Positions 1 to 5,282 of a DNA stretch of 5,282 nt are shown one piece after another. Source of the DNA: Eubacteriales bacterium (GTDB lineage Bacteria > Bacillota_A > Clostridia > Christensenellales > Aristaeellaceae). Where the stretch lies: assembly GCA_028692205.1 (NCBI GenBank), contig JAQUXV010000215.1:1-5282 (forward strand). The letters run 5' to 3'. How positions within the stretch are numbered: position 1 is the first letter of the stretch; each line of letters begins with the position of its first letter. The notes beneath the pieces are model-generated. The model made no database searches, was not told the origin of the DNA, and saw only the letters and a list, made by a program, of their open reading frames with translations. The translations under genes were made by a program, and so were the position numbers.

Positions 1-227
1 TGTTCCAAAACCGCCGCCTTTCGCGGGATTGCGGCAGCGCGCTCATGGGCCGTTATCTGCCGGAACTTGCGAAGCAGATTGCCGCGGGCCGCTGGGAGGA
101 CGCAAAGCGAACCGGCGCGAAAACGCTGGTCGCCGCCTGCCCGCAAAGCGGGGAAGCGCTGCTTTCCGCCGTGCCGGACGGCTATGAGTACAAGGATTTG
201 TTCGTGCTGCTAAACGAACGCGTGTGA
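1..227 (+). CDS. C-terminal end of a CCG-domain iron-sulfur protein (partial)
   Basis: This is the last 74 codons, read in the frame that starts at base 3 and stops with TGA at 225-227; the start lies left of the window. The segment has the shape of a cysteine-rich CCG domain (heterodisulfide reductase HdrD / GlcF / LutA type). It shows RDCGSAL, then a helix with PELAKQI, then TGAKTLVAACPQS, and ends in a short hydrophobic stretch (KDLFVLLNERV). In the family these positions normally read CCG and CPxC and bind a [4Fe-4S]-type cluster for electron transfer. Here the first Cys of CCG is Asp and the second Cys of CPxC is Ser, so two expected ligands are absent from the visible part. Such proteins are often encoded beside GlcD-like FAD oxidases, as here, but an intrinsic terminator separates this gene from etfB. 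The family call rests on a short fragment and is moderate. The ATG at codon 15 of the fragment is internal, not the start. Confidence 0.6.
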   Translation, partial: FQNRRLSRDCGSALMGRYLPELAKQIAAGRWEDAKRTGAKTLVAACPQSGEALLSAVPDGYEYKDLFVLLNERV

Positions 228-233
228 CCGTAC

Positions 234-271
234 CGGCGCGGGAGACGATTCTGCCTTCCGCGCCGATTTTT
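234..271 (+). terminator. Intrinsic (Rho-independent) terminator after the CCG-domain gene
   Basis: Bases 234-244 (CGGCGCGGGAG) pair with 255-265 (CTTCCGCGCCG), giving an 11-bp stem with a single G-U pair (242/257) and a 10-base loop (245-254). An A and then five T (267-271) follow the stem directly. It begins 6 bases after the TGA of the upstream gene. Stem, spacing and T-run fit the standard intrinsic terminator model. It should end transcripts from the left, at least partly, so the downstream unit needs either readthrough or its own promoter. Confidence 0.85.
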
Positions 272-280
272 CAAATTTGG

Positions 281-303
281 GGCCGCGGACGTAACCGGCG
301 GCC
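281..303 (+). other. Short GC hairpin in the etfB leader
   Basis: GGCCGC at 281-286 is complementary to GCGGCC at 298-303, with an 11-base loop between them. It sits between the terminator and the etfB ribosome site (about 311-318). It could be a 5' UTR structure affecting initiation, or chance in GC-rich DNA. It has no T-run, so it is not a second terminator. Confidence 0.3.
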
Positions 304-320
304 GAAACATGGGGGAAGCC

Positions 321-1100
321 ATGAACATCTTCGTGTGCATCAAACAGGTGCCTGCGACCAACAAGGTGCAGGTGGACGAGAAGACAGGGGTGCTGCAGCG
401 TGCCGGGGTGCAAAGCAAAATGAACCCGTACGACCTGTACGCGCTGGAGACGGCGCTGCGGCTTAAGGAGGCGCACGGCGGAACGGTGACCGTGGGCACC
501 ATGGGCCCGCCGCAGGCGCAGGCGATCATCGCCGAGGCGTACCGCATGGGCGCGGACGACGGCTATGTGTTCTCCGATCGCCGGCTGGGCGGGGCGGACG
601 TGCTGGCCACCAGTTACACGCTTTCGCAGGCCATCCGCAGCGCGGGGGATTTCGATCTCATTCTGTGCGGGCGGCAGACCACCGACGGGGACACCGCGCA
701 GGTCGGCCCCGCGATCGCCGAGCATATGGGCATCCCGCACGCGGCGTGGGTATCCCGCATCGAGGCGGCGGGTGACGGCGTGGACGTGGAGCAGCAGCTG
801 CAGGATGTGGTGGAAACCGTTCACATGCCCTTTCCCTGCCTGGTGACGGTGGAGAAGGATATCTATATGCCGCGCCTGCCCTCGCTGAAGACGGCGAAAC
901 AGGTGAAAGACCGGCCCATACACATCGTGGGGCTGGACGCGTTTCCGGATACCAATGCCGAACACTACGGGCTTTCCGGCAGCCCCACGCAGGTGGAGCG
1001 TATCTTCCCGCCGCCCTGCGGCGCGGAGAAGGAAGTGTGGTCGGGCGACGGCTGCGACGGAAAACTTTGCGACGCTTTACAACATTGGAAGTTTATTTAG
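321..1100 (+). CDS. etfB: Electron transfer flavoprotein subunit beta (EtfB, LctB/CarD-like)
   Basis: This encodes 259 residues, the usual length for EtfB. With EtfA it forms the cytoplasmic heterodimer that carries electrons between a flavin dehydrogenase and its partners. Visible signatures are the N-terminal strand MNIFVCIKQVP, MNPYDLYALE (34-43), the nucleotide-binding MGPP (61-64), the hallmark GRQTTDGDTAQVGP (117-130), and ETVHMPFPCLVTV (165-177), which matches the EtfB family pattern. The tail YGLSGSPTQVERIFPP (216-231) is of the type seen in EtfB proteins paired with ferredoxin-fused EtfA. The start at 321 is preferred over the in-frame ATG at 309. Base 321 has a purine-rich site (GGGGGAAG, 311-318) just upstream and gives the conserved N-terminus, while 309 has no such site. 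The gene is followed by etfA after 17 bases and the two are surely cotranscribed. Whether this EtfB carries the bifurcating FAD cannot be settled by eye, but the partner architecture favours it. Confidence 0.95.
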   Translation: MNIFVCIKQVPATNKVQVDEKTGVLQRAGVQSKMNPYDLYALETALRLKEAHGGTVTVGTMGPPQAQAIIAEAYRMGADDGYVFSDRRLGGADVLATSYTLSQAIRSAGDFDLILCGRQTTDGDTAQVGPAIAEHMGIPHAAWVSRIEAAGDGVDVEQQLQDVVETVHMPFPCLVTVEKDIYMPRLPSLKTAKQVKDRPIHIVGLDAFPDTNAEHYGLSGSPTQVERIFPPPCGAEKEVWSGDGCDGKLCDALQHWKFI

Positions 1101-1117
1101 AAAGGGGCGGCAGCACC

Positions 1118-2305
1118 ATGGCACAAATCGCGATTCTGGAACGTAAATGCGACGGATGCGGGCAATGCGCGCAAAGCTGCCCTTTCGGCGCCATTGATAT
1201 GAAAGACGGCAAGCCGGAGTTGAACGCCGCCTGCAAGGTGTGCGGCGTGTGCGTGAAAGCCTGCCCGAAGCAGGCGATTATCCGGCTGGAAACCAAAGTG
1301 GACTCGGTGGATAAGAGTAAGTGGAACGATATCCTCGTGTTCGCGGAGGTCGTTTGCGGCCGACTGCACCCCGTGGGGCTGGAGCTGATCGGCGAGGCGC
1401 TGAAGCTGGCAAAGCCCGTGGGCTTTCAGGTGAAGGCCGTGCTGGTGGGCAGCGGCCTGACCACGCACGCCGAGGAACTGCGGCACTACGGCGTGAGCGA
1501 GGTGTTCGTGTACGACGATCCCACGCTTGCCTACTTCCGCGCGGACGCCTATGCCGCCTGCGTGGCGGACGCGATTCGCAAGCTGAAACCCAGCGTGGTG
1601 CTGGTGGGCGCGACGTCGCTGGGCCGCAGCCTCGCCCCAAGGCTTTCCACCCGGTTCCATACCGGGCTCACCGCCGACTGCACGAAACTGGAACTCCGGG
1701 AGAACACCGATCTGGTGCAGATTCGCCCGGCGTTCGGCGGCAACATCATGGCGCAGATCGTCACCACCCGCACGCGGCCCCAGTTCGCCACCGTGCGCTA
1801 TAAGGTGATGGACGCGCCCGCCCGCCGGGAACAGGCGGCAGGCGAGATTGTGAACCGCAAAATCCCCAAAGAAGTAGGGGAATCCCCCGTAACGCACGTA
1901 AGCACCGTGCCGGTGCCGCCCTGCAAAACCATCTCCGACGCGGAGATCCTCGTGGTCGGCGGACGCGGCTTGCAGAAGGAGGCCGACCTCGCGCTGGTGA
2001 AAGAGCTGGCGGCCCTGCTGGGCGGGGACTGGGCGGTCAGCCGCCCGCTGGTGGAAATGGGCTGGGCGGATAATAACCGGCAAATCGGGCTGTCCGGGCG
2101 CACGGTGCGGCCGAGGCTCATTATCACCTGCGGGGTGAGCGGAGCCATCCAGTTCAAAAGCTGCATGAACTGCAGCGAGCGCATCGTGGCCATCAATACC
2201 GACGCGGAAGCGCCGATTTTCGACGTGGCGCACGTGGCGATCGTGGGCGACCTGTACCCGATCCTTCGGGGGCTGATCGCGAAGCTGAAGGAGGCCGCCG
2301 CATGA
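1118..2305 (+). CDS. etfA: Electron transfer flavoprotein subunit alpha with N-terminal 2x[4Fe-4S] ferredoxin domain
   Basis: This encodes 395 residues, longer than a plain EtfA (about 310-340) because of an added ferredoxin domain. Residues 11-21 (CDGCGQCAQSC) and 39-49 (CKVCGVCVKAC) each hold the full CxxCxxCxxxC set, so two [4Fe-4S] clusters are expected. Residues ~71-250 are the EtfA N-terminal domain. Residues ~275-390 are the FAD-binding domain, with VVGGRGL (279-285), VSRPLVE (307-313), GLSGRTV (324-330), GVSGAIQ (339-345), IVAIN (356-360) and PIF (366-368). This architecture is that of LctC and CarE in confurcating or bifurcating complexes, where the EtfAB pair links NAD(H), ferredoxin and a dehydrogenase. 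An oddity is that the usual His after SGxIQ is Phe346, and the stretch after it reads KSCMNCS with two extra Cys. ATG 1118 is chosen because AAAGGGGCGG (1101-1110 region) precedes it at good spacing and the ferredoxin domain starts right after. The 3' end overlaps the next gene by ATGA. Confidence 0.96.
   Translation: MAQIAILERKCDGCGQCAQSCPFGAIDMKDGKPELNAACKVCGVCVKACPKQAIIRLETKVDSVDKSKWNDILVFAEVVCGRLHPVGLELIGEALKLAKPVGFQVKAVLVGSGLTTHAEELRHYGVSEVFVYDDPTLAYFRADAYAACVADAIRKLKPSVVLVGATSLGRSLAPRLSTRFHTGLTADCTKLELRENTDLVQIRPAFGGNIMAQIVTTRTRPQFATVRYKVMDAPARREQAAGEIVNRKIPKEVGESPVTHVSTVPVPPCKTISDAEILVVGGRGLQKEADLALVKELAALLGGDWAVSRPLVEMGWADNNRQIGLSGRTVRPRLIITCGVSGAIQFKSCMNCSERIVAINTDAEAPIFDVAHVAIVGDLYPILRGLIAKLKEAAA
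2288..2294 (+). promoter_or_regulatory. Ribosome binding site for the FAD oxidase gene, inside etfA
   Basis: AAGGAGG lies in the last codons of etfA, 7 bases before the ATG at 2302. It fixes the start of the oxidase gene at the ATGA overlap and points to translational coupling with etfA. Confidence 0.85.
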
Positions 2306-3699
2306 AACCGTTCAAGCCGGTGGACGCGAAGGACATCGCGTATTTGGAAGAACTGCTGCCGGGCCGGGTGTTTACCGGCGAGGCGATCAGCGTGGATTAC
2401 GACCACGATGAAATGACGGAGTACGGCCATTTCAGGCCGGACGCGGTGCTGCAGGCGCTTTCCACGGAGGACGTGGCGGCGGTGCTTCGCTACTGCAACG
2501 GGCGCAACATCGCCGTTACGCCGCGCGGCGCGGGCACGGGCCTGTGCGGCGGGTGCGTGGCGACCGAAGGCGGCGTGGTGCTGTCCACCGAGAAGATGAA
2601 AAAGGTGCTCGAGGTGGACGCAAAGAACATGACGGCCACGGTGGAGCCGGGCGTGCTGCTGATGGAGTTTCCCAAGGCGCTGGAAGGCACGGGGCTGTTC
2701 TACCCGCCGGACCCCGGCGAGAAAACGGCCACGATGGGCGGCAACGCCATGACCAACGCGGGCGGCATGCGCGCCGTGCGCTACGGCGTAACGCGGGACT
2801 ACGTGCTGGGCATGGAAGTGGTACTGGCAAACGGCGAGGTACTGGAGCTGGGCGGCAAGAACGTGAAGTGCTCCAGCGGCTACAGCCTTATCGACCTGAT
2901 GGTCGGCAGCGAGGGCACCCTCGGGTTCCTGACGAAGCTGACGGTGAAGCTGATTCCCGAGCCGAAAACGAACCTGAGCCTGCTGATTCCGTTCGACGAT
3001 CTGGACGAGTGCATCGGGGCGGTGCCCGCGGTGCTGGGCTGCGGGTGTGAGCCGACGGCGGTGGAGTTTATGGAGCGCGAGGTGATCGCCTCGGCGGAAA
3101 CGTATCTGGGCAAGCAGTTTCCGGATACCAGCGCGGACGCGTACCTGCTGGTGCGGCTGGACGGGACGAGCGAAAGCGCGCTGCAGCCCGCGGTGGACAC
3201 GCTGACCGACCTGTGCCTGTCGCTGGGCGCGAAGGACGTGCTGCTGGCGGACACGGACGAGCGCAAGGAGAGCATCTGGAACGCGCGGGGCGCGTTTCTG
3301 GAGGCGATCAAGAACGGCACAACAGGCATGGACGAATGCGACGTGGTGGTGCCGCGGGACCGGATTGCGGCGTTCGTGGCCAAAAGCGTGGCGATCGGCA
3401 AAACGGAAGGCGTGCGCATCTGCTCGTTCGGGCACGCGGGGGACGGCAACCTGCACATTTACGCCTGCCGGGACGGGCTTTGCGAAGCCGACTGGAAAGC
3501 GAAGGTGGAAAGCGTGATGGATTCGCTGTACACGTCCGCCAAAACGCTTTCCGGCGAGGTGAGCGGGGAGCATGGCGTGGGCCACGCCAAGCGCGCGTTC
3601 CTGCGGGAGTCGCTGGGGGAAACGCAGACTCGGCTGATGCGGGGCATTAAGCAGACCTTCGACCCCAACGGGATTCTCAACCCCGGAAAGGTGATCTGA
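2302..3699 (+). CDS. glcD: FAD-binding 2-hydroxyacid (probably D-lactate-type) dehydrogenase, GlcD/LctD family
   Basis: This encodes 465 residues, the normal length for GlcD/LctD/D-lactate dehydrogenases of the VAO flavoprotein family. It oxidises a 2-hydroxyacid to the 2-oxoacid and, given its place after etfBA, probably passes electrons to EtfAB. The FAD-binding part spans ~40-220, with TPRGAGTGLCGG (73-84), DPGEKTATMGGNAMTNAGG (137-155), YGVTRDYVLGMEVV (161-174) and SEGTLGFLTKLTVKLIP (203-219). The C-terminal FAD-oxidase domain carries FGHAGDGNLHIY (376-387), whose His378 and His385 are the kind used for metal or substrate binding. It also carries SGEHGVGHAKR (421-431) and ends in FDPNGILNPGK (453-463). 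No signal peptide or membrane segment is visible, which fits a soluble enzyme. The start overlaps the etfA stop (ATGA) with AAGGAGG at 2288-2294. The family is certain. The substrate is inferred: lactate by analogy to LctD, with glycolate, 2-hydroxyglutarate or sugar acids also possible. The symbol denotes the family, not proven glycolate activity. Confidence 0.92.
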   Translation: MKPFKPVDAKDIAYLEELLPGRVFTGEAISVDYDHDEMTEYGHFRPDAVLQALSTEDVAAVLRYCNGRNIAVTPRGAGTGLCGGCVATEGGVVLSTEKMKKVLEVDAKNMTATVEPGVLLMEFPKALEGTGLFYPPDPGEKTATMGGNAMTNAGGMRAVRYGVTRDYVLGMEVVLANGEVLELGGKNVKCSSGYSLIDLMVGSEGTLGFLTKLTVKLIPEPKTNLSLLIPFDDLDECIGAVPAVLGCGCEPTAVEFMEREVIASAETYLGKQFPDTSADAYLLVRLDGTSESALQPAVDTLTDLCLSLGAKDVLLADTDERKESIWNARGAFLEAIKNGTTGMDECDVVVPRDRIAAFVAKSVAIGKTEGVRICSFGHAGDGNLHIYACRDGLCEADWKAKVESVMDSLYTSAKTLSGEVSGEHGVGHAKRAFLRESLGETQTRLMRGIKQTFDPNGILNPGKVI

Positions 3700-3703
3700 A
3701 AAA

Positions 3704-3728
3704 CCAACTGACGCGGGGGAGCGGTTGG
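3704..3728 (+). other. Weak hairpin after the FAD oxidase gene
   Basis: CCAACTG (3704-3710) can pair with CGGTTGG (3722-3728) through 7 bp including one G-U, with an 11-base loop, starting 5 bases after the stop codon. There is no T-run behind it, so it is not a convincing intrinsic terminator. A second CGGTTGG at 3759-3765, and CGGGG (3714-3718) opposite CCCCG (3738-3742), offer competing pairings. It may be a 3'-end stabilising structure or chance. Confidence 0.3.
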
Positions 3729-3809
3729 GACGCAGCGCCCCGATGAAATTGGATATGGCGGTTGGCGGGGGATGAATGATGGAAGATAGTACAGACCGCT
3801 AAAATAGAA

Positions 3810-3817
3810 AAGCGCTT
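3810..3817 (+). promoter_or_regulatory. Palindromic operator-like site upstream of larA
   Basis: AAGCGCTT is a perfect 8-bp palindrome; the reverse strand reads TGAAGCGCTTTT. It resembles the core of LacI-family and catabolite-control (cre) operators, which centre on CG and have TGAAA/TTTCA arms, but the arms here are incomplete. It lies just upstream of the candidate -35. This is suggestive only. Confidence 0.2.
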
Positions 3818-3828
3818 CATGTTTCTGA

Positions 3829-3856
3829 TTTACTAAAACCGACGATAGAGTATACA
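3829..3856 (+). promoter_or_regulatory. Possible sigma-70/sigma-A promoter upstream of larA
   Basis: TTTACT (3829-3834, 4 of 6 to TTGACA) and TATACA (3851-3856, 4 of 6 to TATAAT) are separated by 16 bases. They lie in the AT-rich stretch 3776-3870, which contrasts with the GC-rich genes on both sides. The match is modest. The context (a 182-base gap between same-strand genes, change of composition) is the better argument that larA has its own promoter. A second -10-like TAAAAT occurs at 3800-3805 without a good -35. Confidence 0.35.
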
Positions 3857-3881
3857 GCAGCTTCAGCCATAGGAGGCGACC

Positions 3882-5156
3882 ATGACGACGACCCTTGAGA
3901 TTCCCTACGGCAAGGGCAAACAGCGTCTCACGCTGGAGGAGCGGCGGCTGGCTGGCGTGCTGCGCCCCGCAGAGCCGGAAAGCGGTGTGAAGGACGAGGC
4001 GCAGATCGTGCGGGACGCGCTAATGAACCCCGTTGGTTCTCCGCGCCTGTGTGAACTCGCAAAAGGGAAAAATCGCGTGCTGGTGATTACCAGCGATCAC
4101 ACGCGCCCGGTGCCGAGCCGCATCACCCTACCGCCGCTGCTGGCTGAAATCCGCGCGGGGAATCCATCCGCGGAGATCGTGATCCTGATCGCCACGGGCA
4201 TGCACCGCGCCACAACGCGGGAGGAGCTACGCGCCAAGCTTGGCGATGAGATTGTTGATCATGAGCAGATCGTCGTTCACGATGCACAGAAAGACGCGGA
4301 TATGGTTGCGCTGGGCACGCTGCCTTCCGGCGGTGCGCTTCGGCTGAACAAGCTGGCAGTATGGGCGGAGCTGATCGTAGCGGAAGGGTTCATCGAGCCG
4401 CACTTTTTCGCGGGTTTTTCCGGCGGGCGCAAGAGCATCCTGCCGGGAATCGCAGCCAGGGAGACGGTGCTGTACAACCACAATGCGCGCTTTTTGGCCG
4501 ACCCGCGCGCGTCACAGGGCAATCTGGAAGGCAATCCCATCCATCGGGATATGCTGTTCGCGGCGAGGCGGGCGGGGCTCAAATTTATCCTGAATGTGTT
4601 GATCAACGCGGATAAACGTGTGATCGCCGCATATGCGGGCGATATGGAGCAGGCGCACGAGGCGGGTTGCCGCCACAGCCTGCGGCTGACGAAAGTGGAT
4701 AAGGTAACGGCGTATATTGCGGTTACCTCCAACGGCGGATACCCGCTGGACCAGAATATCTACCAATCCGTAAAGGGGATGACGGCGGCGGAAGCCTGCG
4801 CCCGTAAAGGCGGGGCGATCGTGATGTGCGCGGCGCTGGGCGACGGGCATGGCGGCGATGCCTTCCACAAATGGTTTGCCGAACGGGAGAGTGCCGAGGC
4901 TGTGGCGCGGGACATCGCTGATATCCCGCCGGAAGAAACGCTGATGGACCAATGGGAAGCGCAGATATTGGCGCGGGTGCAGCGGCAGGCGACGGTGTTT
5001 TTCGTAACGGGAGAAGAAAACCGTGCGCTGGTCGAGCAGATGCACATGCGCTGGTCGCCGGATGTGAACGCGGCAGTCACCGAAGCCACGGCGCTGCTGG
5101 GAGAAGACGCGACCGTGGCGGTGATCCCGGACGGCGTAGGCGTTATTGTGCGGTAA
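3882..5156 (+). CDS. larA: LarA-family nickel-pincer 2-hydroxyacid racemase/epimerase
   Basis: This encodes 424 residues, the length of lactate racemase LarA of Lactobacillus plantarum, with no internal gap in the numbering of key positions. LarA interconverts enantiomers of 2-hydroxyacids by hydride transfer to a covalently bound nickel-pincer nucleotide. Visible residues match the known set: Asp72 and Arg75 in SDHTRP, His108 in ATGMHR, His174 in EPHFFAGF, the cofactor-attaching Lys184 in SGGRKS, the nickel ligand His200 in LYNHN, Gln295 and Lys298 in YQSVKG, and Trp358. The N-terminal DUF2088-type domain covers about 1-270, and the rest is the LarA C-terminal domain. AGGAGG at 3871-3876, five bases before ATG 3882, sets the start. 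Cofactor synthesis genes (larB, larC, larE) are not in the window and must lie elsewhere. In A. woodii a racemase gene (lctF) accompanies lctBCD, supporting lactate. Other LarA homologues act on malate, hydroxyglutarate, aryl-lactates or gluconate, and the kinase downstream keeps these open. Family is near certain, substrate is not. Confidence 0.95.
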   Translation: MTTTLEIPYGKGKQRLTLEERRLAGVLRPAEPESGVKDEAQIVRDALMNPVGSPRLCELAKGKNRVLVITSDHTRPVPSRITLPPLLAEIRAGNPSAEIVILIATGMHRATTREELRAKLGDEIVDHEQIVVHDAQKDADMVALGTLPSGGALRLNKLAVWAELIVAEGFIEPHFFAGFSGGRKSILPGIAARETVLYNHNARFLADPRASQGNLEGNPIHRDMLFAARRAGLKFILNVLINADKRVIAAYAGDMEQAHEAGCRHSLRLTKVDKVTAYIAVTSNGGYPLDQNIYQSVKGMTAAEACARKGGAIVMCAALGDGHGGDAFHKWFAERESAEAVARDIADIPPEETLMDQWEAQILARVQRQATVFFVTGEENRALVEQMHMRWSPDVNAAVTEATALLGEDATVAVIPDGVGVIVR

Positions 5157-5183
5157 AATGAAAAAATCATGGGAGGAACGGGC

Positions 5184-5282
5184 ATGAACTACCTGCTTGG
5201 GGTGGATTTCGGGGGCAGCTCGTCCAAGGCGACGCTGCTGGGCGAAGACGGCGTGGTATACGCAACCGCGAGCTGCGAATAT
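5184..5282 (+). CDS. FGGY-type carbohydrate kinase, N-terminal fragment (partial)
   Basis: The first 33 codons are visible and the gene runs off the right edge. ATG 5184 follows GGGAGG (5171-5176) at 7-base spacing, and the gap from the larA stop is 27 bases with no terminator, so it is probably cotranscribed with larA. The start YLLGVDFGGSSSKATLL is the phosphate-1 loop of the actin/hexokinase/FGGY ATPase fold: a hydrophobic strand, Asp, Gly-Gly, Ser-Ser, Lys, then a second strand. It closely resembles xylulokinase-like (XylB) members, which phosphorylate pentuloses, hexoses or related polyols in the cytoplasm. ROK kinases (GIDIGGT) fit less well. The substrate cannot be told from this fragment. 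An activator ATPase of the BcrAD type also begins with a similar loop and is a less likely alternative. Confidence 0.7.
   Translation, partial: MNYLLGVDFGGSSSKATLLGEDGVVYATASCEY

Noticed and set aside
309..320. Earlier in-frame ATG for etfB
   Set aside because: It lacks a ribosome site and adds MGEA before the conserved EtfB N-terminus; the purine-rich site at 311-318 serves ATG 321.
210..965. Minus-strand open frame of 251 codons opposite etfB
   Set aside because: It is an antisense shadow of etfB that also runs through the terminator; its protein resembles no known family.
1037..1117. Longer N-terminal extension of etfA overlapping etfB
   Set aside because: It would overlap 64 bases of etfB in another frame with unlikely residues; ATG 1118 has a ribosome site and begins directly at the ferredoxin domain.
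1097..2233. Minus-strand open frame of 378 codons opposite etfA
   Set aside because: It has the same shadow composition (His/Arg/Ala-rich) and no family resemblance, and the opposite strand has a full EtfA with intact ferredoxin motifs.
1798..3585. Very long open frame on the minus strand (595 codons) across the end of etfA and most of the FAD oxidase gene
   Set aside because: It is a shadow of two well-supported plus-strand genes in GC-rich DNA. The product is rich in His, Arg and Ala with no recognisable domain, it spans a gene boundary, and no ribosome site was noted.
3714..3742. CGGGG/CCCCG pairing as a terminator after the FAD oxidase gene
   Set aside because: The stem is only 5 bp with a long loop and no T-run, and it is exclusive with the other weak hairpin at 3704-3728.

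Overview
The window is a GC-rich, densely coding stretch read entirely on the + strand. It most resembles a high-GC anaerobic Firmicute (Clostridia-type). The reasons are the strong AGGAGG-type ribosome sites, the ferredoxin-fused EtfA typical of anaerobes, and the EtfB-EtfA-FAD oxidase order known from the lactate dehydrogenase/Etf (LctBCD) system of acetogens such as Acetobacterium woodii. The assignment is inferred from gene content and base composition; no marker gene is present.

Layout: (1) positions 1-227 hold the 3' end of a gene for a CCG-type (heterodisulfide-reductase-like) iron-sulfur protein whose visible cysteine motifs are degenerate. (2) A clear intrinsic terminator follows at 234-271. 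(3) Positions 321-3699 form a tight three-gene unit: etfB, etfA with an N-terminal 2x[4Fe-4S] ferredoxin domain, and a GlcD/LctD-type FAD-dependent 2-hydroxyacid dehydrogenase, with a 17-base gap and then an ATGA overlap. (4) A 182-base intergenic region (3700-3881), AT-rich in its second half, carries a possible promoter and a palindromic operator-like site. (5) Positions 3882-5156 encode a LarA-family nickel-pincer 2-hydroxyacid racemase/epimerase with the known catalytic residues at the same numbers as in the Lactobacillus plantarum enzyme. (6) From 5184 to the right edge is the start of an FGGY-type carbohydrate kinase.

How the genes may work together: the FAD enzyme would oxidise one enantiomer of a 2-hydroxyacid to the 2-oxoacid. 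Its electrons would go to EtfAB, which in LctBCD confurcates them with reduced ferredoxin to reduce NAD+. The LarA homologue would interconvert stereoisomers so that both, or the wrong one, can enter the pathway. Lactate is the default substrate. The FGGY kinase next to larA and the absence of a lactate permease in the window make a longer sugar acid or other 2-hydroxyacid a real alternative.

The most interesting points are the substrate question posed by larA plus the kinase, the terminator separating the iron-sulfur gene from etfB, the altered FAD-signature region of EtfA, and the degenerate CCG domain. I see no mobile element, CRISPR array, tRNA or rRNA.
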